A DNA stretch of 64,000 bases from Botryotinia globosa (Eukaryota > Ascomycota > Leotiomycetes > Helotiales > Sclerotiniaceae), in contig RCSZ01000005.1 in assembly GCA_014898425.1 (NCBI GenBank), positions 868,001 to 932,000 of the forward strand. The letters run 5' to 3'. Each line of letters opens with the position of its first letter. Position 1 is the first letter of the stretch. A program made the translations under genes and the position numbers. A model generated the notes under the pieces. The model was given only the letters and a program-made list of their open reading frames with translations, was not told where the DNA came from and did not search any database. Below are positions 11,238-21,741 of the stretch, piece by piece.

Positions 11238-12938
11238 CTAATGCGTACACAACAACCCCTCAAACCCGTGCGTCCACCTAAAACTGCCCATAATTACCAC
11301 CATCAAGGCTAATCCCCCAATTACACTCGCCAACCCATACCTATAACCATGACTCCTCCTTAACGAGCTCAACTCCACTACCCACGTACTGACCGTGGTC
11401 AAACATCCACAAAACCCATCTTCGATCCCCTGTAATACCTGGCATCCAATCACACCTCCTAAAGGCACATGTTGTAAATCATAGGCCATACCCATCATTG
11501 CCGTCCCAAACATATTGACTGCAAATGTTCCAAGTGGAAATGAAGAGATTTTGCTATTCAAGTAAAGAGAAGCGTAAAAACGGGCTAGACAGCCAATAGG
11601 TGCGAATATCAGGGCAAAAACTGCGCGACCTCTCCATATCTCAGGCGGTGTGTCATTTCTATCGGGTGGGAAAATCGCCAGAAATATAGCACCAAGCCAA
11701 CATCCCCACGCTAAAAATACCGCAAAAGGGTCTAGATACTTGCGAGACTTATGAAATGATAAACTCGGTGTATATGGTTCCAGAAATATGGCAAGATGAG
11801 CGCCGAAGAATAACGCCCCCAAACACAACGAGACAGTCGTAATAATAACAGCTAACGTCGCCATGAAAGAGTATCCTCCATTCCGACTCACAGTACTCGT
11901 TGTGCTGGCCATAATTGGACTATAATCTTGAGGATGATTCAGGGGACTCGGCAAATCATTTGAAAGCGCCAAAAACGTATCTCGAATAAACGATGAAAAG
12001 GATGTAAAACTACCACAGAAGCCCGTTGCAAGACCTACGTACAAAGGAATGGTCTTTTTCGTTGCAGCATGTGCTTTTTTAGCAGCTTGTAAATCGGGAT
12101 TTTGTTCCACGGTTAGTGAGCCTGGATTTTCTTCATCTTTAACTTTGGCTTTCCATTCCTGGATTTTGTGGTGGTAGGTAGCGGTTCCCCATTCTTCTCT
12201 GAATAACATCCTGTCTTCACCTAGAAATCCCATGAATACACTTCCTCCGACATTTGCCCATAGCTCGCTGAAGATTATGGGAGCTCCGGGGTAGAAGGTA
12301 ATGGCTTGGAGACCTAGTCTAGCCAATGTTCCAAATATTGAAAATAGAATTAGATAGGATATGGTATATAACTTTGTCGCGAATTGTGAGACCTTTGGGG
12401 GACTGGTACTTTTCTTCTCCTCTGCCGGTGGTCTTTCTCCTCTAGCAACACTATCTCGTTTACTCTGCTCTTGTCTTCTACGTTCCTGTTCGTATTTTTG
12501 CTCTTCGTCTTTAGACTCCTCTAAAGATTTATATTGATTCGTTGAACCTTCATGGGGATTTTCCACTGCCGATGGTGTGGCAAGTTCATCTAGATGGACA
12601 TAATCATCTGGAATATCGTAATCGTTACCCCTTTTAGAAGCTTGGCTTGCGCGACGGCGTGCTTTTTGCTCTCTACTATCCGTGTGTTCTTGAGGTTGAC
12701 TTTGTCTCAATTGGTTCCCATCCGTGTTTTGTCTCGGCGCCGGCACAGTGCCTTCATCGAGTCGAGAATAACTCTTTGGTGAATCATATCCCGCATCTTG
12801 CGCCTCCCGCGCACGTCGATCTTGCGATGGTCTGTCTATTGACTTCGAGTGGGTTGAATTGGCCTTGATGTCGTAAGACTCATTTCCAGTATCTTTGGTA
12901 CCTGCATTCTCCATTGGCATTATCCAATTATATGCCAA
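11238..12938 (-). CDS. FEX1: Fluoride exporter, two-domain CrcB/FEX family
   Basis: A single-exon 566-aa plasma-membrane protein. FEX proteins expel fluoride and protect fungi from it. Residues 1 to about 175 are hydrophilic, charged and probably disordered (Gln/Arg/Lys/Asp-rich), longer than in yeast FEX. Two CrcB repeats follow. Repeat 1 has ILFSIFGTLARLG, SELWANVGGSVFMGF and GFCGSFTSFSSF. Repeat 2 has IGCLARFYASLYLN, LGTFAVNMFGTAMMG and GFCGCLTTVSTWVVEL. Both keep the G-R, N and GF(C)G-T/S-F/T-S signatures of fluoride channels. About eight or nine hydrophobic segments are visible. The two repeats being fused, as in all eukaryotic FEX, gives antiparallel topology in one chain. The gene is divergent from FUR1 across 409 bp. 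Confidence 0.93.
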   Translation of the reverse strand: MAYNWIMPMENAGTKDTGNESYDIKANSTHSKSIDRPSQDRRAREAQDAGYDSPKSYSRLDEGTVPAPRQNTDGNQLRQSQPQEHTDSREQKARRRASQASKRGNDYDIPDDYVHLDELATPSAVENPHEGSTNQYKSLEESKDEEQKYEQERRRQEQSKRDSVARGERPPAEEKKSTSPPKVSQFATKLYTISYLILFSIFGTLARLGLQAITFYPGAPIIFSELWANVGGSVFMGFLGEDRMLFREEWGTATYHHKIQEWKAKVKDEENPGSLTVEQNPDLQAAKKAHAATKKTIPLYVGLATGFCGSFTSFSSFIRDTFLALSNDLPSPLNHPQDYSPIMASTTSTVSRNGGYSFMATLAVIITTVSLCLGALFFGAHLAIFLEPYTPSLSFHKSRKYLDPFAVFLAWGCWLGAIFLAIFPPDRNDTPPEIWRGRAVFALIFAPIGCLARFYASLYLNSKISSFPLGTFAVNMFGTAMMGMAYDLQHVPLGGVIGCQVLQGIEDGFCGCLTTVSTWVVELSSLRRSHGYRYGLASVIGGLALMVVIMGSFRWTHGFEGLLCTH

Positions 12939-13347
12939 GGCCGTGACACTTCTATTGATATTATCTATTAAATCCCATTATTAAAGGGAAAAGGGGAAAG
13001 GGAAAAGGGAAAATTCCGACGTCACCTAGTAACATGTTTAAATAGTTGCCGTCTTTTTAAAGTTAGATTGATGGGAGATCCACTCGGGGACCGCCCGTTT
13101 GCGATTCGACTGATAAGGTCTGGGCTCCACTGATAAAATGTGGGCGGTTGGGCTCGGCCTCTAGCTGCAGGTGTAAATACATAACACATAATAGCTTGTA
13201 GACAGCAAGCAGTCATCAACGTCCACCCTTCATAAACAAAGGAAGATAAAGCTTCACTTCTATCATTGACTTTGTATATTTGATCAATATCACAAAAGTA
13301 TCTACAACATCTTCACAGTTTGAACAATAATTGTACGAAGCTTCAAA
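12939..13347. promoter_or_regulatory. Shared intergenic promoter region of FEX1 (-) and FUR1 (+)
   Basis: A 409-bp gap between divergent starts, so both promoters lie here. A purine-rich run of GGGAAAA/GGGAAAGG units at about 12985-13014 sits next to the FEX start. No defined binding site can be claimed. Confidence 0.5.
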
Positions 13348-14146
13348 ATGAATGAATCAATCCCACCTAACGTTCACATCTCTACCCATCCATGTCTCCA
13401 AGCCAAACTCTCACAATTACGATCCAGCGAAGCTAATACTCGCGAAACGAAAGCTCTTGTCAATGAAATCTCATTGATAATAGGATGTGAAGCTACCGCC
13501 GCTGGACTTACTGTTTCTAAAGGTCCAACTGTATGTATATGCATTTGTTCATTCCTCCCCTCCCTCTTCCCGTCCCACCATTTCTCAATTCCGCCCCCGC
13601 AACCAAGCCAACAAATTATACCAGGCCAAAACACCCCTCGGATACACCTATACAACAACTACCATAACACCCGCCTCCATTTCCCTAATCCCCATTCTCC
13701 GTTCCGGTCTTTCTATGGTCGAAGCTCTCCAAACACTCCTCCCCTCCCCAACCCCAATCCATCATCTTGGACTCTTCCGTGAACCCACCACTCTCGAGCC
13801 CGTCGAATATTACAACAATCTTCCCTACCACGCACCCGCCGCATCATCTCCCTCCAACACCCCCAACTCCTCCGCTTCTGAGCTCGCAATTCTGCTCGAT
13901 CCCGTTATTGCTACAGGAGGAACTTGTGCTGCTGCCATTCGCACATTGAGGGAATGGGGTGTTAAGAGAATCATTGTATTGAGCGTGTTGGCTGCATTAC
14001 CGGGCTTGCAAAATGCAGCTAGAGAGTGGCCTGAGGGAACTGAGATCTGGTGTGCGGGTGTGGATGAGGAGGTCAACGAGAAGGGCATGATTAAACCAGG
14101 TTTGGGAGATGTGGGTGATAGATTATTTCTGACCATTGGAAAGTAG
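13348..14146 (+). CDS. FUR1: Uracil phosphoribosyltransferase
   Basis: Predicted 234-aa cytosolic salvage enzyme that makes UMP from uracil and PRPP, and also activates 5-fluorouracil. Exons are 13348-13530 and 13625-14146, with donor GTATGT and acceptor CAG. The joined region reads GLTVSKGPT then AKTPLGYTY, the usual UPRT order. Further signatures are ISLIPILRSGLSMVEA, HLGLFREPTTLEPVEYY, the PRPP loop LLDPVIATGGTCAAAI, and the uracil-binding C-terminus KPGLGDVGDRLFLTIGK. Length is close to yeast Fur1. A Ser/Pro/Ala-rich insert (about residues 135-150) sits before the PRPP loop. Confidence 0.95.
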
Positions 14147-14431
14147 GGTGCTTAAAATGGGCGACTAAGTTGCTTGCTTAAGATTTACTGGCGTTACATA
14201 GCGATGAGATTCCCTCAAGTTGAATGAGATACCACCCGCTTCGCCTTCTATCATCCGATACTTGTTATACGTGAATGTAATTGTGAAGTATTTTGATGTA
14301 AAAACAATTAATATTAGTGGTGGATACTAATCTACCTCCACCTGGCAGGTATTAAAAATTTATAGTAAAAAATATATACAAGTAGGGTATCATATCTAAC
14401 ACGCTCCAAACAAATGCATTTCAAGGTATAC

Positions 14432-14890
14432 TCAGAATTGATAGTCCGGTGCTCCAAAATCGTCATCCCAAGGTATAAGCTGAATAAGAAAGTAGGCAAT
14501 ATTCAAGATAGTCGGATAATACTGCAATGATATTATAAAGAGGCCCAAGTAGAGGGTAGCAGACAGAACCAGGTAAGGTGTAGGTTCGAGCAGGAAGTCT
14601 TTCCATAGATCCATTAGCCAAATTTCCATTTCCGAGGCCTCAGCTAAATGTACTGGTCTGTATACATCGCGAAGTCTTGGACGAGAAGGATGACTATTTC
14701 GTGGGCGTGGGTCGGTGGGGGAGGACTTCGCTGGTTGGGAATGGTATTGAGACCTTGATATCTGTGCCATTATTGCTGCCGAAGATATATCGGGGCTTAT
14801 AAATCGTTCTTTCTCTTGAGATGATTTTGCATGACTCGAAACTGCGACTTTCTGCCGCATACGCACATAACTCCGTAGCCCCTTTTCCAT
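14432..14890 (-). CDS. Possible small membrane protein, unrecognised
   Basis: Open frame of 152 codons if started at the Met at 14890. The N-terminal two thirds are Ser/Pro/Arg-rich. The last 50 residues contain a strongly hydrophobic pair of segments (YLVLSATLYLGLFIISL and TILNIAYFLIQLI) and end WDDDFGAPDYQF. It begins only 61 nt after the Sec2-like stop on the same strand, tight for a separate fungal gene, so it may be a chance ORF in a 3' UTR. An intron joining it to the Sec2-like gene was tried: branch and acceptor exist near 14921, but no good donor keeps frame. I do not recognise a family. Confidence 0.3.
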   Translation of the reverse strand: MEKGLRSYVRMRQKVAVSSHAKSSQEKERFISPDISSAAIMAQISRSQYHSQPAKSSPTDPRPRNSHPSRPRLRDVYRPVHLAEASEMEIWLMDLWKDFLLEPTPYLVLSATLYLGLFIISLQYYPTILNIAYFLIQLIPWDDDFGAPDYQF

Positions 14891-14951
14891 AATCTGTGCT
14901 CCGCGTTGTCTTATCCTAATGCATTTAGTCGTATCGTCGTGTTTTCTCTTC

Positions 14952-15696
14952 TCATCGTCCCGGTGCCAAAAGACCCCTGACTCTTTCAATCCTTTGAACT
15001 GCGCCTTCAAGCCTTTCCAGTCGTTTTCTCTTTTCTCCATCCCTTCGTTCCAAAATTTCAACTCGCTCTTCGAGTTTCGCCCTTGCCTTTCGTTCCGTAG
15101 CAACCATTTCATTGGCTTGTGTGAATAGCTGTGCCGTCAGTTCTTCCAGTTCTACACTGGATTCATTTAATTTGCCCTCCGCAGCCTGTCGCAACCCTTG
15201 CTCCCTGGTCAAGGCAGCTACTAACTCTGTTGTGGAAGGCGTTGGCGGTGTTGGCGGTTGCTGAGCTTGTAGATTCGGCGTGGACTTGCGAGATAGCAGA
15301 GAAGAAAGCCGATTCTGGACAGGCAGATATGAGAAACGACTCGGGCTTCCAAGTCGGTCTTCAGTGTGCCCTTGTGTTGGTGTCGTTGCGCGCTGAGGTT
15401 CTGTAGTTTGCTGGTAGTTCGCCCTTTTAAGTGATTGGATTTCGTCTTCGTAGTCTGCCCATTTATCCACTGGCAATATCGTTAGCACTAGAAGATCAAA
15501 GGTGTAAAAAGAGAAGCCTACCTGCGGCGGTCGCTTTATCCGTCAGTAACTTTACTTGAGCTTGTAACTCCTCGATCTCTTTCTGCGCATCAGCTGCAAT
15601 CTGCGAACTGCTGTGCGGTAAAGCCATTCCACAATTAGAACATGCAGATTCAACTCCCGACGTCTGCGCCATCGTTAAAGTTATAGTTGCCGACAT
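14952..15696 (-). CDS. Sec2-type Rab GEF coiled-coil protein
   Basis: Predicted 230-aa protein from exons 15696-15522 and 15469-14952 (donor GTAGGC, acceptor CAG, frame kept). Sec2 proteins are long coiled-coil exchange factors for the exocytic Rab Sec4/Rab8. An N-terminal CSNCG pair (C-x2-C) is followed by a coiled coil crossing the intron (KATAA-VDKWADYEDEI). A Ser/Pro/Thr-rich linker (RLSSLLSRKSTPNLQ) leads to the Sec2p helix: REQGLRQAAEGKLNESSVEL then EELTAQLFTQANEMVATER, the most conserved Rab-binding stretch, then KLEERVEILERRDGEKRKRL and IERVRGLL. Many filamentous fungi have this short form, which ends soon after IERVRG. The family is well supported; which Rab it serves is inference. 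Confidence 0.85.
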
Positions 15697-16789
15697 GAGC
15701 TCGTCGTGTGTTGTACTATGATCATAAGACAGTGTATTGGTGAGGTAGCTGTGTGACTTCGTGATTTGGCGTGATGAGTATCAGGTGTTGTTGGGTACAA
15801 CTCTAAACTGGTGAATATAAACTCTGTTTTTCGACTGTGCAAAACTGTGCGACTATGCGACGAAAGCAGTCGACTGTGTATTTAATTGAAGAGGGGTCAA
15901 TAGTTATCGGACAGGCCTTGCATAATGAAATTTGAATCCAGCATTACAGGAGATTAATTTCAGCAAGGCGCAGGCTGTGCCAGTAAAGTAATACACACTG
16001 TAGGCGCGATGGAGATCCTCATGGTAACCATGTTAACGGCATTCTTTATCCCTGTTGATGCCGGCAAACCCCTAATAATAGGTACATCTTCATGCTTCAG
16101 CCATGCCATTGTTGATTGCTATAATGCTGACAATCTAGGATGGATGGCATCCATAAGTATCGTTCTTGGTAAGAGATGAGGACTGAAATGTTCCAAAGAT
16201 CTGGTAAAGTCGAAAACCTCGTAAGAAAAATCGACTCGGAAAGTTTACGCAAGTATCTTCCGCTCAATCTGAGCACCAAACATCAATGCCACATTCTTGT
16301 TGGTTGAACGGATTCTTTTGTGGATACGACTATAACTTTGACGTCGGAGGTTTATCGAGACGTTCTGGATTGAGTGGAAGTTTCGGAATGATTATCTTTC
16401 ATCATGAATGCTGCTCCTTCAAATTTTGTGGTGTTTCGGCGCAGTTTGTAAAGTTCATCTGAAGATTCCATTCCGTCTGATGTCTGTTTGAGAATAAAGC
16501 TCATTTTCGGATTCATGATGAAACTTGGCTGCTAAAAATCAGGGACGCCTAGAAGCCTTCTGATTGTTCATCTAAAGTTCGATGATTAGGTGGATTCGTG
16601 GTCGTGTATTAGTTTCAAGAGTTGAAATTGCTGTTGTCAAATTGATTTCCACTTGGCATATCTGCGAGCGCAGCCGTAATATGCCACAAAGTGATTTTAT
16701 GCCCAGTTGGCATAAAGAAAAGGAGATCTTTGCTTCCATGAGACGCCCAAACGACTTTGAATATCAACTCCAAACGTACACCTTTCAAA
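15697..16789. other. Non-coding interval
   Basis: Holds the promoter of the Sec2-like gene and 3' sequence of the next gene. Only short motif-less ORFs are present. Confidence 0.45.
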
Positions 16790-17518
16790 TCAATTTGCAA
16801 AAGGTGTAGTAAAAGAGATAGTACTTTGCAGATATCTCTGGATCTTCAAGTAAGGTTGATCTCCCGTCTCACACCAAGCGTCATGTCTCTTCTCCGCCAT
16901 TTCCTGTCGTGCTTTTGCCGCCTCTTCATCTTTCATCTTTCTGAAGGCGCCATTCAGGTAGTTGCGGCACCAGAGATCTTCATTGATACCCTTATGATCT
17001 TTATGCGCCTTGGGTCTTAAGGATGGCACTCCACTTTTTCCCATCTTTTCAGTTACAACGACAACATAGATGGCGGGGTTGTCGAGACGAAACAAGTGGG
17101 CTGCTTTTCCGCCACATTTGACGGGTTGAATATATCGCTTTTCTAGCTCTTCCTTAAACATCCAACGATTCAAAATCTCACTGTATTGTACCTCAAGTTG
17201 ATCGCGAAGGTAGCTGTAGCCTGCAGCGAGGCTTTCGCTACCCTCACTATTTGTGAAAGAGGGTTGATCAGAGAAAATATTGGGAGAAGTGCTGGTAGGA
17301 GCGTCTTGAAATATACCTTCACTGTCTCTTCGGTTGCTTATTGGTTGGATGGCAACGAGAAATCTTCTTCCAGCTTTGTCGGTGTTGTATATGCCATGTA
17401 CGGGGGTCGTTTCGAATTTTATCTCTTCGAAAGGCTTTTTTTCTCCGGGGGACTTCTTCTTTGCTTTGATGATGTTCCACATACTGGAGCCTTTATAGCT
17501 GCTGAAGAGATTCTTCAT
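16790..17518 (-). CDS. Uncharacterised protein, about 242 aa
   Basis: Open frame extends from 17593. I prefer the Met at 17518 because upstream codons look like intron or leader sequence (a TAG acceptor-like site lies near 17572). The protein has a basic N-terminus (MWNIIKAKKKSPGEKKPFEE), a middle part with aromatic residues and a helix SYLRDQLEVQYSEILNRWMF, and a charged C-terminal helix FRKMKDEEAAKARQEMAEKR with possible coiled-coil character. No catalytic motif, signal peptide or membrane segment. A short hydrophobic run AIYVVVVTEKMG could be a beta strand. Family not recognised. It may be lineage-specific; codon use looks ordinary. Confidence that it is a gene is moderate. Confidence 0.5.
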   Translation of the reverse strand: MKNLFSSYKGSSMWNIIKAKKKSPGEKKPFEEIKFETTPVHGIYNTDKAGRRFLVAIQPISNRRDSEGIFQDAPTSTSPNIFSDQPSFTNSEGSESLAAGYSYLRDQLEVQYSEILNRWMFKEELEKRYIQPVKCGGKAAHLFRLDNPAIYVVVVTEKMGKSGVPSLRPKAHKDHKGINEDLWCRNYLNGAFRKMKDEEAAKARQEMAEKRHDAWCETGDQPYLKIQRYLQSTISFTTPFAN

Positions 17519-19574
17519 GTTGACGAATAACAAACCTCTTCGGAGTTTTATTCGGATGGTAACAGTGCTATTGAAAAAGATTATCAGACCCAACTATCAC
17601 AATCTCACAATGCACAGGACTTGCGTCATCTACATATAATTGGCTGGGCTATACGGTCGTGCTACAAATACATACATGTGATTATGTTCGATATGGCTTC
17701 AGATATAGGTATATATGGCAAGAAATGTATTGATAAATGGTCGAGAGAAAGCGTTGTCTTAATCGTATATCTGTCGGTACAAATGAGAGAAGAATTAAAG
17801 AAGAAACGAGGGAGATTTATTAAGTACAGATGACAGTTTATATTTCATCTAGTGCATTGTACTAAAGCTATCATTCAATGTACTAGAGTTGAGAGGTAGC
17901 AAGTTTTTAAGAAGCTAGCGAGCAGCCAGGCTATACTTTATTTTGTAGCGTTGAGATCTTTAACAATGATCCAGGATATCTCATCTTTTGGATTGCTTGA
18001 ATATCATGGCATTTTGATGATTGGAGGAATGAATATATGCGATTGTGAGATCTTCCTTTCGAATAATTAAGACATCAACGAAAAAATTCGATTCGTCCAT
18101 TTACTCAACATCTCTTGAGGCACAAGATACGATGGAACAACTCGATCTTGCTGCCCCGCTTCTTCTTCTAAGCTCATTGTGGGGTTAGTATGTATATCTC
18201 TGGGGTTTCACAGATATCGTAATATTCCTGGCTAGCTTGCACATAAGCTTCTTTCATCTAGTTTTAGTCTTGAGCTGTGTCAGATGCTTGGGAGATTGTA
18301 CCATTACAGAGAGTTGTTCGTTTAAGAAAATTGCAATGAATCTTTTGAACCTCACGTTCAGTATATTCAAATGAAAAGAACCCCCTCTCTATTTGACAAG
18401 AAGATACTCGTAAAAGTTTAAACAGTATCGACAGCGACGATAGTAGATCATGTGTTCATTCCCATTTAAGGCTTCTACTCCAATAGTATAGATAAACCAT
18501 GGAGTAAATGTCATCAAGATTGCACGATCTACCTACTTAGTATCAAACCTAGTGAAATCAAGTACGCCTACAATTGTCCACTTTACACGCTTGCTAGGGT
18601 GGGCCTTGTAAATGAAAAATGTAGATATGCAACACAGCTTGTCATAAGAAGATGCTTCGACGTCATTATTCAATCCTTCTCTCCTTCCTATTATAGCTTC
18701 ATTTCATTTGGTTGGTTAGTAAGCATTTCTGAGAGCCTAGTACTACCTTCCAAAGCAAGCCAGCCATGGTGGTGTGCATTTTGAACGAGCATGTTTTCAG
18801 TATCATTTGTGTGGTACACAAGATAATATACACATCTTGAATAACGATGTAAGTGAGTAAGAATTGAGGTTTTCTTCAGTGGACTTGAATGGAAATTCGA
18901 TCATATCCCAGATGAATGCTATAAACCCATACTTGTAATAAATTACCTCAATATTATTTGCCATTAAAATAAAATGAAGATATAAATTTTTCTACTAGCC
19001 TCATTTTGCCACGTCTTATAAATAAGCGAATACTCTACCTCGTCCCCTAAATCGTCCCCTACTGCTCACAGTAAATCGAGAGAGTGGACCGGAAAGGTCT
19101 AAACACCCCACGCATTTGTCTGCCTGCTCAGTACGGAATCCGGATGGTCCTCTAAACGATGAAAATCACTGAGACGACAAAAATCATAACTTTCATTCTC
19201 CATATTTGTTTCGCTTGCGAAGATAATCACTGCGATCTAAAAACTTTCAGTTGAATTATGGCTTCGAAGTAATTCCTTCGGAAGTTGAATGTCTTCTCGG
19301 AACTGGGCGTACATTTTGTTATACCCCGGTTGTTAAGTTGATGACTTTAAAAGCTTGAAGGGCAGCAGAAAAAAGCTCAAATAATTCAAGGAACCAGTTT
19401 GAAAGATGGAAGAAAAGCATGTTCTAGTAATCCCTTTATAGTACATAACTGTCCAAAGTCTAAAGCATGTTAATCAACACTACCGTCGAGAGCTAACAAA
19501 GATGAAATCCTCCGAGCTTATAACCTTGATGTACTATCTATAAATGCTATATACTTCCAAAAATGACCAAGATT
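17519..19574. other. Gene-free interval of about 2 kb
   Basis: AT-rich with no ORF longer than about 70 codons and no recognisable motif. It adjoins the decayed carboxylesterase, so it may contain unreadable relic sequence. Confidence 0.5.
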
Positions 19575-20735
19575 CTAATACCACAAAGCCTTATTCCAAG
19601 ATCGAGATTTGGCGTTGGCTAAAGAATCCGCTTGCAAGTACATACTTGGATTGAAAACAATTTCCACACCGTTGGTACTGGTGTTATATAAAGGCCATTC
19701 CATCTTGTTATTTGGCCAAGGGTGTTAGGATTGCCATTCAATGCGAAAGATAAAATATACTTTTGCACAATTCGCGCTGTGGTGGCATTGACTGGACTAG
19801 TCTGAGTATCCCCAGAGAGAGCGTACGTGCTATACCAGTAATAATCCTGATCAGTACCATGAGTAGCTTCACCTAATGCAACCATCGCATTCCAAGTTTG
19901 GTTGTGAAGACCGTTGGTCAAAGCCAAATTGTGCGAAGTCAATTCGAAGCTTTGCTCTATGTCTGAGAAGCGAAGTCCAGGAGAGGCGTAATCACTTTCG
20001 GGATAGAGAGCGAGGATTTGGTTGATGACAGTGTCAGTAATCCCAGGAAACTACATGTGTATTTTATCGGCAACATCAGCGGTGCTATCGATACCGCTTG
20101 TAACGTCGCTGTTCTTCTCGGGAAGCTCGTGGGTGATGACTAATGGTCCGATCGAATTGTAGTGACCAGCGTAGAATTCTGCTTCGTCTGTTTTTAGAAT
20201 ACAACATCGGTTAGCAATATGGCAATTTTAAATCAAGTATCGAAAAGAAAAAAGTTTTGATGGTAAAACCTACATGTATCACTGATTATATCGCCATTGA
20301 CTCGTGGTTGTAGTGTGTATGAATATAAAGATATAACATCAGTAGCGGCTGTGTTGAGAGTTGTGTAATTGACCGCGCGCATGCAATCCAAACCACCACC
20401 ACTACAACCAACAGTGGTCGAGACATGTTGCCAGAAAGCCTCGACTTGCTGGTGACCAGCACCAGGGACTGTACCTGGGGAAGTGAGGTAAGCGCGAGCA
20501 AAGAGCTGCTCAGCATTGCCTCCATAACGGGTGATCTGATCAAGCGTTTGCGAGGAACCAGCAGAGAAAGTCAAAGCAACAATACTATCTGGATCTCCTC
20601 CAAAAGCACTATATACTTGCGAGTCCACTTTTAGGCTTGTTCTGTATCACTAAGCAGCATTGGTGGCGCCTTCTTCGTGAGTAAAGGTTGGTTCGTTAGC
20701 AACACCGACAATGGCATGGAAAGATTCTCCGATGA
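19575..20735 (-). pseudogene. Decayed type-B carboxylesterase/lipase, copy 1
   Basis: Remains of an alpha/beta-hydrolase of the fungal carboxylesterase family. Readable blocks in order: PTFTHEEGATNAA; TEQA-stop-KWTRKYI (shifted frame); AFGGDPDSIVALTFSAGSS with the nucleophile-elbow Ser; ITRYGGNAEQLFARAYLTSPG; TARIVQKYILSFALNGNPN; and after another shift a typical C-terminus NNKMEWPLYNTSTNGVEIVF ending KALWY-stop at 19575. Breaks seen: TAG-TGA directly after TNAA (about 20651), frame slips near 20640 and 20610, a TAG before FPGITDTVINQILALYP (about 20052), and a slip in GNPN (about 19735). A short gap near 20180-20280 could be a real intron. The 5' part beyond 20735 is not recognisable. Not expected to make an active enzyme. 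Confidence 0.85.
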
Positions 20736-21741
20736 ATGCGCATTCTACAAAATTGGAATTTCGCCGAGAGAAGTTCCCAATCATAGACTGAACACACTCA
20801 AATCCCCCAGCTCCTATCGTATACTTAATTTCACATCGTTCAACTGCCAACCATCGATAACACAATGAGCTCTCATCTCCTTCTCTGAAACCGGCCAAGC
20901 TCATTTTAACGGGAAAGACTAAGAGAGAAGCCTTACACATGAGAATTTGATGTAGTATCTTCGATTTGGTCAGACGCGTGACATGATGGAGAAGAGGGAT
21001 TAGAGAATACCGAAGCAATATAAAATGATGTATCAATTATGCGCTGGGAAGAAGTCTTCTGACAGAAATAGAACAAATAGACCTAGCTAGTCCCAAAATA
21101 AGTTCATAGTAGACCGGTACGGCACATAAGGTTACATTTTAATAACCAGTGTGTTTTTGGTTCGGAAATCTTGTGCACACGACCACTCGGATGCAAAACT
21201 TTATTTACGGGATCCCTACTCGGACGTTTCGGCACTTATACAAGATTCGTCATTGTCCGCCTGCCACTCCGCCCCCCCCCCCCCCCCCCCCCCCGAATAA
21301 ATGTTCATTGTTTACGTGCTTGCCCCGTAAAAATAACAACCTCGGCCAGCTATTACAGAAGGAATCTTTGGTCAGATCTGATTCACCGCGAAAGATGCGT
21401 TGCCGCGTAATCTTCATGATGATAACGCTTTGCGGCTATGGAGGCTCGAGAAGAGCCATGCCTTCAGAGTCCATCACGAATGCTGAGTAGCTAGGTAGAG
21501 TACCACCCACAAACACAAATCCATACCCATATAGAGAAATACACACACAGAGACATGTACATATATATATGTCTTGATGTCTTTTGTGTTTGCGTTCTTC
21601 CCCCATAAATCTCAGTATGTACTTCTTACTCTCCTTTTGAATAATTGATCAGCGTCACTCTCTTCATTTCGCCTGTTTTCATCTTCCCCTGGAATTCTCT
21701 ACCTATTCAACCCTTCTGCAAAGTTCATAGTACTTCTTCAG
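20736..21741. other. Interval between the two divergent carboxylesterase relics, with a 23-C homopolymer
   Basis: The outer part may be unreadable 5' remains of copy 1. A run of 23 consecutive C lies at 21272-21294. Short CA/TA-rich stretches occur near 21500-21575. No intact gene. Confidence 0.6.

Noticed and set aside
14432..15112. A 226-codon ORF overlapping the Sec2-like exon as one protein
   Set aside because: Its first half is the shadow of the Sec2 coiled coil in another frame; only the part from 14890 could be separate.
11236..15700. FEX1, FUR1 and the Sec2-like gene as a functional cluster
   Set aside because: Unrelated housekeeping roles; fungal gene neighbours commonly share only promoters.
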